Position numbers and translations under genes: made by a program | Notes under the pieces: generated by a model | What the model saw: the letters and a program-made list of their open reading frames with translations, nothing else | What the model was told of the DNA's origin: nothing | Database searches by the model: none | In this document: piece by piece, positions 29,377 to 37,860 of the stretch | Layout: each line of letters starts with the position of its first letter | How positions within the stretch are numbered: the stretch's first letter is position 1 | From: Curtobacterium sp. MCPF17_052 | GTDB lineage: Bacteria; Actinomycetota; Actinomycetes; Actinomycetales; Microbacteriaceae | DNA length: 64,000 bases | NCBI RefSeq assembly: GCF_003234085.1 | Contig: NZ_QKSD01000005.1 | Span: forward strand, 184,650-248,649 | Direction: 5' to 3'

Positions 29377-30339
29377 ATGACCAATCCGGAGACCTCGGCG
29401 CCCACCGGTGCCATCGTCGCCGTGTCGGGCAACGACACCGGTGGCGCCATCCAGGACCTCGCCGGCATGTACGCCGGCCGGACCTGGTACTCCTCCCCCG
29501 TCGACCGCGACTACTGGTACAAGTACGTCGGCGTCGGTGACGACCGGATGAGCATCCGCCGATCGCAGATGCACGGGTACCTGCGCGGCGACGTCGCCGT
29601 CGAGGGTGAGGTCGTCGTCCAGTGGATCGACGCCGGCCGGGCGCGTGTGGACGTGGGGCGTGACGAGGTCCGGATGGAGCCCGGCGTCCCGGCGCTGTTC
29701 CCGATCGAGCGCCGGTTCGAGATGGAGTACGAGGACTGGGACCAGCGACTGGTCCACCTCGACCGCGACCTGGTCCTCGACGTGGCCGCCGAGCGGTACC
29801 TGGTCGACGGCACCCTCGGCTTCGACCGCTCCGTCACCCCGACCGATGCCGCCGTGCAGGCGTGGCGCAGTTCCGTCGCAGGCGCGGTCCGGGCCCTCCG
29901 CACCGAGGGGTCCGCGTCCCTCGCGTGGAACGAGGCGCAGCGTGACGTCGTCCGTTCGCTGTTCGGGCTGTACCGGTTCCAGGGCGAGGCCCAGCCGGAC
30001 GGCTACGGCGAGCGTCGCAACACCCGCCTGCGCAAGGCCGTCGAGTTCCTGCACGAGCACGCCGGCGAGCCGTTGACCGTGTCGGACATCGCCCGGGCGG
30101 CGGACCTCAGCGTCCGTGCGCTGCAGGAGTCGTTCCAGCGGACGCTCGACCGCACGCCGATGAACTACCTGCGCGAGGTCCGACTGCGCCAGGTCCACGA
30201 CGACCTGGTGGCTGCCGAGCCGGGAACCGCGTCCGTGGCGGACATCGCCTCACGCTGGGGGTTCACGCACATGGGCCGGTTCTCGGGCGAGTACCTGCGG
30301 CGCTTCGGCGAGTACCCGCGGCAGACGCTGCGGAAGTAG
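29377..30339 (+). CDS. AraC family transcriptional regulator
   Basis: 320 residues from the ATG at 29377 with a G-rich ribosome site. The N-terminal about 200 residues resemble AraC-ligand-binding sensors (LAGMYAGRTWYSSPVDRDYW, MHGYLRGDVAVEGEVVVQWI, VPALFPIERRFEMEYEDWD). The C-terminal double HTH starts near 220: KAVEFLHEHAGEPLTVSDIA, AADLSVRALQESFQRTLDRT, PMNYLREVRLRQVH, ASRWGFTHMGRFSGEYLRRF, GEYPRQTLRK. It likely activates an aromatic- or stress-related target; no adjacent enzyme besides the ADH just upstream, which may be controlled by it. Confidence 0.92.
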   Translation: MTNPETSAPTGAIVAVSGNDTGGAIQDLAGMYAGRTWYSSPVDRDYWYKYVGVGDDRMSIRRSQMHGYLRGDVAVEGEVVVQWIDAGRARVDVGRDEVRMEPGVPALFPIERRFEMEYEDWDQRLVHLDRDLVLDVAAERYLVDGTLGFDRSVTPTDAAVQAWRSSVAGAVRALRTEGSASLAWNEAQRDVVRSLFGLYRFQGEAQPDGYGERRNTRLRKAVEFLHEHAGEPLTVSDIARAADLSVRALQESFQRTLDRTPMNYLREVRLRQVHDDLVAAEPGTASVADIASRWGFTHMGRFSGEYLRRFGEYPRQTLRK

Positions 30340-30374
30340 CGGCGGTCGCACGTCCGGATCCACGTCCGGTTGTC

Positions 30375-30423
30375 GGTCCGTTCCCGGGTCCGGTTGGTCC
30401 GGTTGGTCCGTTCCCGGGTCCGG
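30375..30423. repeat. 19-bp direct repeat, two copies
   Basis: GGTCCGTTCCCGGGTCCGG occurs at 30375-30393 and 30405-30423, between the convergent AraC and beta-propeller genes, in a run of related GGTCCGG units. No clear stem is formed. It may be a decayed terminator pair. Confidence 0.75.
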
Positions 30424-30426
30424 CTT

Positions 30427-31851
30427 TCAGCCGACCTCGTCGCCCGTCGGCAGCGCGGTGCACCAGTCGATCGCGGTGCCTGCCAGGGAAGCCTGGAGTG
30501 CACCCGACGTGGTGTCCACGACGCTGACCAGCGCGCCGTCGGCGGAACGTGTCGCCACCGCGGCGAACTGGCCGTTCGGTGACGGGCAGACCGCGGTGAC
30601 GCTCGCGTCGTCGGGGATGGTCACCGCCAGCCGGGAGGCCCGTGCCCCGTCCACCCGCACGATGCGGGCCGCCAGGGTGCCGTCGTCGCGGGTCGAACCG
30701 ACGAGCCGCAGGTACCGACCCTCGGCGAGCGGGGCGATGCGTCCGAGGTAGGGCTGATCGGTGCTCGCCGCCGGGGTGGGCAGCGGGGTCCGGTCGCCGT
30801 CCGTGAGGTCGAGCTGCACGATGCCGGTGCCGGTCTCGACGACGGCGGTCGTGCCGGAGCCGACGAAGCCGTGCAGGTACGTCGCGGAGCCCAGTCGGAC
30901 GGGTTCGTTGCGGCCGCCCATGTCGACGAGCACCAGGTCGTCGGCGCCCGTCCGGACGAGGGCGCTCTCGGTGCGCGGCACGTAGGCCCACTGGGCGACC
31001 GAGAGCGGTGTCGCCCCGACCGTCGGTCGGCCGTCCGGCCCGACCGGCTCCGGTTGGTGCGTGCCCGTCAGGTCGACGTCGTACAGGCCGACGTCCTCGG
31101 ACCGACCGGAGGACGTGTCCGCGTAGACGAACCCGAACGATGCGCCGTCGTCGGCGGCGTGCAGGGCCTTCGCCGTCCCGACCGGGCTCGGCATCGACAG
31201 CCGTTCGACGGGGACCGCGGGGTCCTGGACGCCACCGGCGAGCGGCACGATGTCGATCGCCGAGTGGCCCGACGTGTCGTTCCGGAGCACGACCAGGGAG
31301 CGGGCGAGGACCGCGTACTCCGCGATCCCCGACGCGCGGTACACGGTGCGGGTGCCGGCGGCGCCGAGGTCCCGGCGGATGATCCGGTCCGGGTCGCCGT
31401 CCCCGCCGGGCAGCACGGCGAGGACGTCGGTGCTGCCGGTGCGGATCGTGGTGCGGAGCTCGGAGGCTGCCGCCTGCCCCGGGGCGCGGACGCCGCGGAC
31501 CGTCAGCGTGTAGTCGCGGTCGTACCCGAGCGGGCCGGCGAACTCCACGGCGACGGTGTTGCCGCTCGAGGTCACCGAGAACGCTGCCGCGGGACTCACG
31601 CGGACCGCCGACGCCGGGACGCGCTGCACCGCCTGGTTCGCGGTGAGGATCACGCGCTGGGCGGGCCGGGTGACCAGGTCGCCGGCGTCGTACGACACCG
31701 ACCGCAACCGGGGGCCCTGCTGCGAACCGACCACGGCGGCGAGCGCGGCGACGACGGCCAGGACGACCACCACGGCCAGGAACCGACGGCGGAAGCGGTG
31801 GGTGACCGGACGTCGCGGGCGGACGGCACCCGGCTCGGCGTCAGTACTCAT
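30427..31851 (-). CDS. membrane-anchored Ig-like / beta-propeller protein
   Basis: 474 residues from the ATG at 31851, which lies 11 nt inside the upstream TIGR03943 gene. A basic stretch then one membrane helix (FLAVVVVLAVVAALAAVVGS, about residues 25-45) anchors an extracytoplasmic part. An Ig-like domain (about 55-130, VEFAGPLGYDRDYTLTVRGV) is followed by a WD40/YncE-like propeller (about 140-470, repeated LVVLRNDTSG, SFGFVYADTSSG, NGQFAAVATRSADGALVSV blades). It shares the operon with a permease; a sensor or binding role at the cell surface is inference. Confidence 0.75.
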   Translation of the reverse strand: MSTDAEPGAVRPRRPVTHRFRRRFLAVVVVLAVVAALAAVVGSQQGPRLRSVSYDAGDLVTRPAQRVILTANQAVQRVPASAVRVSPAAAFSVTSSGNTVAVEFAGPLGYDRDYTLTVRGVRAPGQAAASELRTTIRTGSTDVLAVLPGGDGDPDRIIRRDLGAAGTRTVYRASGIAEYAVLARSLVVLRNDTSGHSAIDIVPLAGGVQDPAVPVERLSMPSPVGTAKALHAADDGASFGFVYADTSSGRSEDVGLYDVDLTGTHQPEPVGPDGRPTVGATPLSVAQWAYVPRTESALVRTGADDLVLVDMGGRNEPVRLGSATYLHGFVGSGTTAVVETGTGIVQLDLTDGDRTPLPTPAASTDQPYLGRIAPLAEGRYLRLVGSTRDDGTLAARIVRVDGARASRLAVTIPDDASVTAVCPSPNGQFAAVATRSADGALVSVVDTTSGALQASLAGTAIDWCTALPTGDEVG

Positions 31852-32674
31852 ACGGGTCCGAGGGCTGGCCGACACGGGTCACCGTCGCGGCGCGGATCAC
31901 GAGCCTGGCGTCCGAGGACGTGTCCGGGTTCGCCGCGAGGGCGCCCTCGACCCGGACCCACTGGTTCTCCGGCGGCGGCGTGCCGTCCGTCGTGACACCG
32001 ATGCCGACGGGCTGGGCGTCGACCGCGCAGCAGCTGACGACGAACCGGGTCAGCGTGAAGGTGTCGTCAGAGCCGGGCACGACGAAGCCGGTGAGGGTGA
32101 GCTCGCGGCCGACGAGCGCCGTCGTGTCGGTGCTCTGCCGGATGAGCGCTGCCCAGTCCTTCACGCCGTAGCCCGAGGTGTCGACCGACTCGCTGCCGAG
32201 GAGCGACACCGGCGCCCCGGCACCCGTGGCGTCGGACAGCGAGGCCGACCCCACGCTCCGCTGCTGCGCGGTCCGCGCGGAGAGGGTCGTCGGGGGCAGG
32301 ACGAGCATCGCGACGACGGTGCCGATCGTGACGAGCGCCGCGACCGAGCCGAGGACGACGTGCAGGAGGCGACCACCGCCTCCCGGCCGGGGTTCCGGGT
32401 CCGCGTCGTGGGCGTGACTGCCATGACGGGCGACCACGACGAGGCCGGCGACCGATGCGGGCACCGCGACGGCCGCGAGCACCAGCGTGAAGACGGCGTA
32501 CCGGGGGTTGATGTAGAGGTCGAGGTGGTCGGCGAGCCCGAGCCAGAGCGTGCCGAGGGCGACGGCCAGGACGGACCCGAGGCCGAGCAGTGCCCGACGC
32601 GTCGCGGTGCGGTCCGCGTGACTGGCGGCGGCACCGTGCTCGTGCCCGGCCGGGCTGCGGTCAGACGAGGACAT
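31841..32674 (-). CDS. TIGR03943 family protein (YcgQ-like), permease partner
   Basis: 277 residues. Two to four N-terminal membrane helices (RALLGLGSVLAVALGTLWLG; YAVFTLVLAAVAVPASVAGL; LLHVVLGSVAALVTIGTVVA) are followed by an external domain with LTGFVVPGSDDTFTLTRFVV, SCCAVDAQPVGIGV and WVRVEGAL. This C-terminal pattern, including the C-C pair, defines TIGR03943, which nearly always accompanies a YraQ/DUF318 permease. The start overlaps the permease stop by 14 nt. Metal-ion or thiol-related transport is suspected but unproven. Confidence 0.88.
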   Translation of the reverse strand: MSSSDRSPAGHEHGAAASHADRTATRRALLGLGSVLAVALGTLWLGLADHLDLYINPRYAVFTLVLAAVAVPASVAGLVVVARHGSHAHDADPEPRPGGGGRLLHVVLGSVAALVTIGTVVAMLVLPPTTLSARTAQQRSVGSASLSDATGAGAPVSLLGSESVDTSGYGVKDWAALIRQSTDTTALVGRELTLTGFVVPGSDDTFTLTRFVVSCCAVDAQPVGIGVTTDGTPPPENQWVRVEGALAANPDTSSDARLVIRAATVTRVGQPSDPYEY

Positions 32675-33680
32675 TCATCACCAACCCGACGGTCGCGGCG
32701 AACAGGACGCAGACGACGGCGAGCAGCACCAGGAAGCGCGCGCGGAACGTCGTGCGGAGCAGGGCGATCATCTTCACGTCGATGATCGGCCCGATGATCA
32801 GGAAGGCGGTGATCGACCCGGGCAGGAACGTCGACGCGAAGGACAGCGCGAAGAAGGCGTCGACGTTCGAGCAGAGCGACACCGTCATCGCCAGGAGCAT
32901 CATCGCGAGCACCGACAGCACCGGGTTCGACCCGACTGCGACCAGGGCGCTCCGCGGCACCGCGACCTGGATCGCCGCCGCCAGCCCGGCACCGACGAAC
33001 AGGGCCGGCATCATCGTCGCGGTCTCGCCACCGAAGTGCGATGCGCTCTCCCGCCACCGGTCGCGGACCGGCGGGGCGCCGACGGCCGCGCGGCAGCGGG
33101 CCTCGAAGGCGGGCAGGAGCAGGTCCGCCGGGCGGCGGTGCGCGGCGACGATCCACCCGACCAGGTTCGCGACGACGAACCCGCCGACGATCCGCGAGGG
33201 CAGGATCCACCCCGACCAGCCGAAGGCCTGCGCGGTGCTGATGATGACGAGCGGGTTGAGGATCGGTGCGGCGACGAGGAACGTGACCGCCTCGGCCGGG
33301 GTGAACCCGCGGAGCATGAGCCCGCGGGCCAGCGGGACGTTGCCGCACTCGCAGACCGGGAACAGCATGCCGATCAGCGAGATGACCGCACGCCGGGGCA
33401 TCGGCCGCGTCGGCAGGATCCGTTCGAGGACCCCGTGCGGGACCCAGACCTCGACGACGATCGACAGCACGATGCCCAGGACCACGAACGGCAGCGACTC
33501 GACGACGACGCTGATGGCGAGCGTCAGGAAGTCCTGCACGACGTCCGGCAGGCCCGCGGTCCCGACGGCCGGCGAGAGCACGCGGACGGCGAGGAGCGCC
33601 ACGACGGCGGCGAGGACCAGACCGGGGCCGGTCAGGCTGCGCGGGCGCGTCGTGACGGGGCGGGCGGGGGTGCTCGTCAC
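32661..33680 (-). CDS. permease of the YraQ/DUF318 (UPF0718) family
   Basis: 339 residues, about eight membrane helices in two homologous halves. The signature ISLIGMLFPVCECGNVPLAR appears after helix 2-3, and AAPILNPLVIISTAQAFGWS and MTVSLCSNVDAFFALSFAST are family-typical. Homologues pair with TIGR03943 proteins. The substrate is not established; the Cys pair in CECGN suggests metal or thiol handling. It is the first gene of a three-gene operon with overlapping starts. Confidence 0.9.
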   Translation of the reverse strand: MTSTPARPVTTRPRSLTGPGLVLAAVVALLAVRVLSPAVGTAGLPDVVQDFLTLAISVVVESLPFVVLGIVLSIVVEVWVPHGVLERILPTRPMPRRAVISLIGMLFPVCECGNVPLARGLMLRGFTPAEAVTFLVAAPILNPLVIISTAQAFGWSGWILPSRIVGGFVVANLVGWIVAAHRRPADLLLPAFEARCRAAVGAPPVRDRWRESASHFGGETATMMPALFVGAGLAAAIQVAVPRSALVAVGSNPVLSVLAMMLLAMTVSLCSNVDAFFALSFASTFLPGSITAFLIIGPIIDVKMIALLRTTFRARFLVLLAVVCVLFAATVGLVMNVLV

Positions 33681-33742
33681 CCGGACAGGATAGGGGGCGT
33701 CGGCGTCGCCGGCCTGGAGGCCCGTCCTGCCCCGGCGGATCG

Positions 33743-33880
33743 GCGCCGGTCCGGCAGGGCGGGGCCGGGCCGGTCCGGGGCTGCGCCGGTCCGGCAGGGC
33801 GTGGCAGGTCCGGGGCTCCGCCGGTCAGGCCTCCCGGTCCGGCTCCCCCGGCCGGGGCTGCGCCGGTCAGGCCTCCCTCG
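33743..33880. repeat. GC-rich degenerate direct repeats
   Basis: GCGCCGGTCCGGCAGGGCG occurs at 33743-33761 and 33783-33801. GGGGCTGCGCCGGTC and CCGGTCAGGCCTCCC are also duplicated within this 140-nt gap between the permease gene start and the TetR gene end. Looks like local slippage duplications rather than a mobile element. Confidence 0.7.
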
Positions 33881-33881
33881 G

Positions 33882-34460
33882 TCAGATCCGGGCGACTCCG
33901 TCGACGTGTCGGTCGAGGACGTCGATCGCCCAGTCACCCGATTCGCCCGGTGCGAGCCGGGCGACGTGCATCGCGAGGCCGTCGAGCAGCGCGTGCAGTC
34001 GGCAGGCCTCGTACTCGCGGTCGGCTTCGGGCACCCCGATCACGCCGAGGACGCGTTCGCACCACTCGCGCATCTCGACGACGACGCGGTCGAGCGTCGG
34101 CCGGAGCTCGACGTCCGTCAGTGCCGCGTTCCCGAGGGCCAGGTACACGTCGAGCTCGATCACGCGCTCGTCGTCGAGGGGCAGCAGCTCGACGAGGACG
34201 GCCCGCACCCACTCGCGGGGCGGCAGGTCCGCGGGGATCGCCTCGATGCGCTCCCTGGTCCGGTCGAAGACCGAGGCGATCGCGTGCTCCCGGACGCTCG
34301 CCTGGGTCGGGAACGCGTAGCGGACGGTGCTCGGGGGCAGTCCGGCCTCGGCGGCGACGTTCCGGACGGACAGGCCACCCAGGCCGTCCCGGGCGAGGAC
34401 CCGACAGGCCGCCGCGGACACGGTGCGACGGCGTTCCTCGAGGTCGATGCTGCGCGACAT
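33882..34460 (-). CDS. TetR family repressor of the SMR pump genes
   Basis: 192 residues. HTH at about 10-55 (EERRRTVSAAACRVLARDGL, GGLSVRNVAAEAGLPPSTVR, YAFPTQASVREHAI). The C-terminal domain (LVELLPLDDERVIELDVYLA, RLHALLDGLAMHVAR) resembles the TetR_C_6 group. It is divergent from two overlapping SMR exporter genes; the gap contains a perfect 12-nt palindrome and a half copy. It most likely represses the pumps and itself, with a cationic compound as inducer. Confidence 0.9.
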   Translation of the reverse strand: MSRSIDLEERRRTVSAAACRVLARDGLGGLSVRNVAAEAGLPPSTVRYAFPTQASVREHAIASVFDRTRERIEAIPADLPPREWVRAVLVELLPLDDERVIELDVYLALGNAALTDVELRPTLDRVVVEMREWCERVLGVIGVPEADREYEACRLHALLDGLAMHVARLAPGESGDWAIDVLDRHVDGVARI

Positions 34461-34476
34461 GCACTCATGGTCGCAC

Positions 34477-34532
34477 GCTCGTACGACTTCGTGCTAGAAC
34501 TGGACGGCAGCAAGTCGCACAGTCGTACGACT
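34477..34532. promoter_or_regulatory. candidate TetR operator region (AGTCGTACGACT plus partial copy)
   Basis: AGTCGTACGACT (34521-34532) is a perfect palindrome 18 nt before the SMR start. GCTCGTACGACTTCG (34477-34491), close to the TetR start, is a second imperfect copy. Both carry CGTACGACTTCG in the same orientation, 43 nt apart, bracketing the divergent promoters. Confidence 0.7.
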
Positions 34533-34550
34533 TCGGATCGGAGGAACACC

Positions 34551-34865
34551 ATGGCATGGGTCATCCTGGTGCTGTCGGGCGTGCTCGAGGCCGTCTGGGC
34601 CACCGCGCTCGGGGCGTCGAACGGGTTCAAGCGGGTGGTGCCGACGATCGTCTTCGTCGCCGGCATGGGCCTGAGCATGGTCGGGCTCGCGTTCGCCATG
34701 AAAGAGATCCCGGTCGGCACCGCCTACGCGGTGTGGGTCGGGATCGGCGCCTCGCTGACGGTCGTCGTCGCGGTCCTACGGCGGCAGGAGGCCGCGTCGC
34801 TCGCCCGCATCGCACTGGTCCTCGGTCTGGTCGCGTGCGTCGTCGGTCTCAAGGTGGTGAGCTGA
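34551..34865 (+). CDS. SMR family multidrug/guanidinium exporter subunit
   Basis: 104 residues and four helices. The conserved Glu14 is in VLSGVLEAVWATALGASNGF, and GTAYAVWVGIGASLTVV is the W63/G67 region. The LEAVWATALG form with GFKRVVPTI is closer to SugE/Gdx guanidinium exporters than to EmrE. The stop overlaps the next SMR gene (TGATG); paired SMR proteins usually form heterodimers with opposite membrane topology. GGAGG lies 8 nt upstream. Confidence 0.93.
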   Translation: MAWVILVLSGVLEAVWATALGASNGFKRVVPTIVFVAGMGLSMVGLAFAMKEIPVGTAYAVWVGIGASLTVVVAVLRRQEAASLARIALVLGLVACVVGLKVVS

Positions 34866-35230
34866 TGCCCTGGGTCGTGCTGTTCGTCAGCGCCGCGTTC
34901 GAGACCGTCTGGGCCACCGCGCTCGGGGCCAGCGACGGCTTCACCCGCCCGGGGCCGACGCTGGTCTTCGCGGTCACCATCGTGCTGAGCCTCGGAGCGT
35001 TCGGGTACGTCCTCAAGCAGATCCCGATCAGCACCGCGTACGCCGTCTGGACCGGCACCGGAGCGGCACTCACGGTGCTCTGGGGCATGGCGACCGGCGC
35101 GGAGCCGGTCACGCTCCTCCGCCTGCTGTTCATCGCGGGCATCGTCGGCTGCGTCGTCGGCCTCAAGCTCGTGCCCGCACGCCCCGCGCGCCCCGCGCGC
35201 CCCGCCGACCCTCGGGACGTCCGGCGCTGA
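34865..35230 (+). CDS. SMR family exporter, second subunit
   Basis: 121 residues; four helices with the essential Glu in VSAAFETVWATALGASDGFT and STAYAVWTGTGAALTVLWGM. The C-terminus carries an extra Arg/Pro/Ala tail made of PAR repeats (about 15 residues), absent from the first subunit. A difference in loop charge is consistent with opposite orientation in a heterodimer. It is coupled by TGATG to the first SMR gene and ends at the hairpin at 35254. Confidence 0.92.
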   Translation: MPWVVLFVSAAFETVWATALGASDGFTRPGPTLVFAVTIVLSLGAFGYVLKQIPISTAYAVWTGTGAALTVLWGMATGAEPVTLLRLLFIAGIVGCVVGLKLVPARPARPARPADPRDVRR

Positions 35231-35253
35231 CCCGCGCGGCTTCCGGGACGCGA

Positions 35254-35296
35254 AAGCGACAGATCGCCGCGAATGCTTCGCGGCGATCTGTCGCTT
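35254..35296. terminator. strong hairpin after the SMR genes
   Basis: A 20-bp perfect stem with a 3-nt loop TGC; the left arm begins AAGCGACAGATCGCC. It lies 24 nt after the second SMR stop. The arm sequence differs from the GACGGGAGG family. A weaker GACGGG/CCCGTC hairpin follows at about 35373-35396, near the end of the convergent monooxygenase gene. Confidence 0.85.
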
Positions 35297-35416
35297 CGGC
35301 GGAGGCAACGAGCACCCGGGTTGCGACGCGCACCGGGGTCGAGACGCGCACCGAGGCCGAGTCGCGCGCCGGGACGGGTGGCGAGCCTCCCGTCCGTCAG
35401 CTGGTCACCGGCCCGT

Positions 35417-36556
35417 TCAGACGGACGCGCCGGTCCACTCGTCGACGGCGGCCACGTGGTCAGCACCGGCCGTGCCGGACGCGCGGGCGGCGACGACGCG
35501 CTCCAGGTGCGTCGGCGGGTTCGACGGCACGTGCTCGGGCCGGTCGGACTCGTTGATGCGGCGCAGCTCCGGGACGATGTCCTCGGCCAGGATGTCGATC
35601 TGCTCGAGCACCGTCTTCAGCGGCAGGCCGGCGTGGTCGATGAGGAACAGCTGGCGCTGGTAGTGCCCGACGTGGTCCTTCATCGTGGCGTACCGGTCGA
35701 TGACCTGCTGCGGCGAACCGACGGTGAGCGGGGTCTGGGTGGTGAAGTCCTCCATCGACGGGCCGTGTCCGTAGACCGGGGCGTTGTCGAAGTAGGGACG
35801 GAACTCGTCGACTGCGTCCTGCGAGTTCTTCCGCGCGAAGAACTGCCCACCGAGGCCCACGATCGCCTGGTCAGCACGCCCGTGTCCGTGGTGCTCGTAG
35901 CGCTGCCGGTACAGCCCGACCATCTGCTCGGTGTGCTGGATCGGCCAGAAGATGTTGTTGTGGAAGAACCCGTCGCCGTAGTAGGCGGCCTGTTCCGCGA
36001 TCTCGGGCGTGCGGATCGACCCGTGCCAGACGAAGGGGGCGACGCCGTCGAGCGGGCGCGGGGTCGAGGTGAAGCCCTGCAGCGGCGTGCGGAACTGCCC
36101 CTGCCAGTTGACGACCTCGTTCTCCCAGAGCTGGCGGATCAGTGCGTAGTTCTCGACCGCCAGGTTCAGGCCCTGCCGGATGTCCTTGCCGAACCACGGG
36201 TAGACCGGGCCGGTGTTGCCGCGGCCCATCATCAGGTCCATGCGGCCGCCGGAGATGACCTGGAGCATCGCGTACTCCTCGGCGATGCGCACCGGGTCGT
36301 TCGTGGTGACGAGGGTCGTCGACGTCGAGAGGGTGATGTCCTTCGTCACGCCGGCCAGGTAGCCGAGCATGGTCGTGGGGCTCGAGGCGACGAACGGCGG
36401 GTTGTGGTGCTCGCCGGTGGCGAAGACGTCGAGGCCGGCCTGGTCCGCGTGCTGCGCGATCGTCAGGATGTCCCGGACGCGCTGGGTGTCGTCCGGCGTG
36501 GTCCCGGTGGTGGGGTCGGTGGTGACGTCGCTGACTGTGAAGATCCCGAACTGCAT
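35417..36556 (-). CDS. luciferase-like (LLM) flavin-dependent monooxygenase
   Basis: 379 residues. The start MQFGIFTVSDV and the barrel motifs GLDVFATGEHHNPPF, ITLSTSTTLVTTNDPVRIAE, EYAMLQVISGGRMDLMMGRG, GDGFFHNNIFWP are typical of class C flavin-dependent monooxygenases that use F420 or FMNH2. SPQQVIDRYATM near the C-terminus is also conserved. It is monocistronic. An ATGCGTTTGCAT palindrome at 36596-36607, 40 nt upstream, may be an operator. Confidence 0.92.
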   Translation of the reverse strand: MQFGIFTVSDVTTDPTTGTTPDDTQRVRDILTIAQHADQAGLDVFATGEHHNPPFVASSPTTMLGYLAGVTKDITLSTSTTLVTTNDPVRIAEEYAMLQVISGGRMDLMMGRGNTGPVYPWFGKDIRQGLNLAVENYALIRQLWENEVVNWQGQFRTPLQGFTSTPRPLDGVAPFVWHGSIRTPEIAEQAAYYGDGFFHNNIFWPIQHTEQMVGLYRQRYEHHGHGRADQAIVGLGGQFFARKNSQDAVDEFRPYFDNAPVYGHGPSMEDFTTQTPLTVGSPQQVIDRYATMKDHVGHYQRQLFLIDHAGLPLKTVLEQIDILAEDIVPELRRINESDRPEHVPSNPPTHLERVVAARASGTAGADHVAAVDEWTGASV

Positions 36557-36668
36557 GATGTGCCGCCTCGTCTGTCGCTGACTCGTCGCTGTTCTATGCG
36601 TTTGCATCGAACTGACGGTTACAACGTAGCGCAGGCGGGAGCATTCCCGCCACTGCCACCGCCCCCGT

Positions 36669-37574
36669 TCAGATGCGGACGGGAGGCGCGTCCGCGCTGG
36701 TCGTCGGCGGCACGTGGTGCATGCCATCGGCCAACCACACCGCCGTGATCACCGCCAGGACGCTGGCGGACGAGGCCAGCCGACCCGCCAGCAGCATCGC
36801 GCCGTGCTCTCCGTCACCGAGGGTCCCGACCAGCAGCGCGACCACACCGACCGCCAACGCGGCGGCCACGGCGACGAGCAGCACGACCGTCACCGCGCGT
36901 CGCGGTCCCCGGCGTCCGTCACGGTCGCCCCGGGCGCCGCGGTCCACCTGCGGTCCGACCGCCCGGACGAGCCCGAGCCAGAACAGCGCGACCGCGCAGG
37001 CGCCGATGATGTCGCTCACCCGGTGCCACCCGTAGACGACGGTCTGGTTCGCGACGAACACCGCGTAGACGGCGCCGACGAGCAGCACCAGCGGCCGGAA
37101 CCGCCGCGGCGTGACCATCAACACGGCGAACAACGCCGCGAGGGCGATGGTCGCGTGCCCCGACGGGAACGAGTTCGGCGTCGTCGACTGAGCGATCTCC
37201 GGGCGCTCGGCGATACGCTTGAGCAACGTCGAGGTGGCCGCGGACGCGAGCACCACGAAGCCCGCTCCGAGCCCCACGGCGAGCCGCCTGCGTGCGAACG
37301 CGACGGCGGCGATCACGACGACCAACAGCAGGATCACCGGCACCGAGATGACGTTGAGTGCGGTGTCCGACCCGAACAGGTCGGACTCGCGGACACCGCC
37401 GAGCGCGGCGTCCTCCACCCGCTGCCCCAGCGGCGTCAACACGGCGACCGCGTAGACGGAAGGCACGATCACGAACCCCAGAGCCGCGAGCAGAGCCCAC
37501 CGGAGCCTCCGGGAGACGCTCGGTCCACGCCCCTCGTCGACGGACTCGGGGGCGGTGCGCTCAGGCGTCCGCAT
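36669..37574 (-). CDS. PAP2-family phosphatase (membrane)
   Basis: About 301 residues from the ATG at 37574; GTG at 37577 or ATG at 37583 are also possible after AGGAGG. Five to eight helices are predicted. Motif 1 is LLKRIAERP, motif 2 SFPSGHAT, motif 3 GWHRVSDIIGA. The Arg that normally precedes motif 3 (SR) is replaced by NQ, so substrate handling may differ. Such enzymes dephosphorylate lipid phosphates such as undecaprenyl diphosphate or phosphatidate. It is divergent from the DUF4383 gene. Confidence 0.85.
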   Translation of the reverse strand: MRTPERTAPESVDEGRGPSVSRRLRWALLAALGFVIVPSVYAVAVLTPLGQRVEDAALGGVRESDLFGSDTALNVISVPVILLLVVVIAAVAFARRRLAVGLGAGFVVLASAATSTLLKRIAERPEIAQSTTPNSFPSGHATIALAALFAVLMVTPRRFRPLVLLVGAVYAVFVANQTVVYGWHRVSDIIGACAVALFWLGLVRAVGPQVDRGARGDRDGRRGPRRAVTVVLLVAVAAALAVGVVALLVGTLGDGEHGAMLLAGRLASSASVLAVITAVWLADGMHHVPPTTSADAPPVRI

Positions 37575-37860
37575 CACGGGCATCGTCCTCCTGGGGGTCA
37601 TGGTGGTCGGCCTCGTCGTCGGTCTGCTGCGCGGGAAGCGATTCGGTCGCTCGGGGTCCGACACGATACCGTTGGGGCACCCGTCCGAAGCTGGGAACGC
37701 CGGCCTTCGCAGCAAGGCCACGGCCGTCCTGCAGCAGGTCTCCGGACAGCGTGACACAGGTCGGTCCGGCACCGGAGCGCGTGCCGCTGACAGTGTGCGT
37801 GACCAGCGCGACGGCGGGCAGTCGTACAGCGCGATCGTCGCGCAGGAAGAGGAGACCGAA

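Noticed and set aside
37555..37860. Extended N-terminus of the DUF4383 protein with an additional helix
   Set aside because: The codons include rare ATA and TTG, it overlaps the divergent PAP2 start, and a strong ribosome site precedes GTG 37861.
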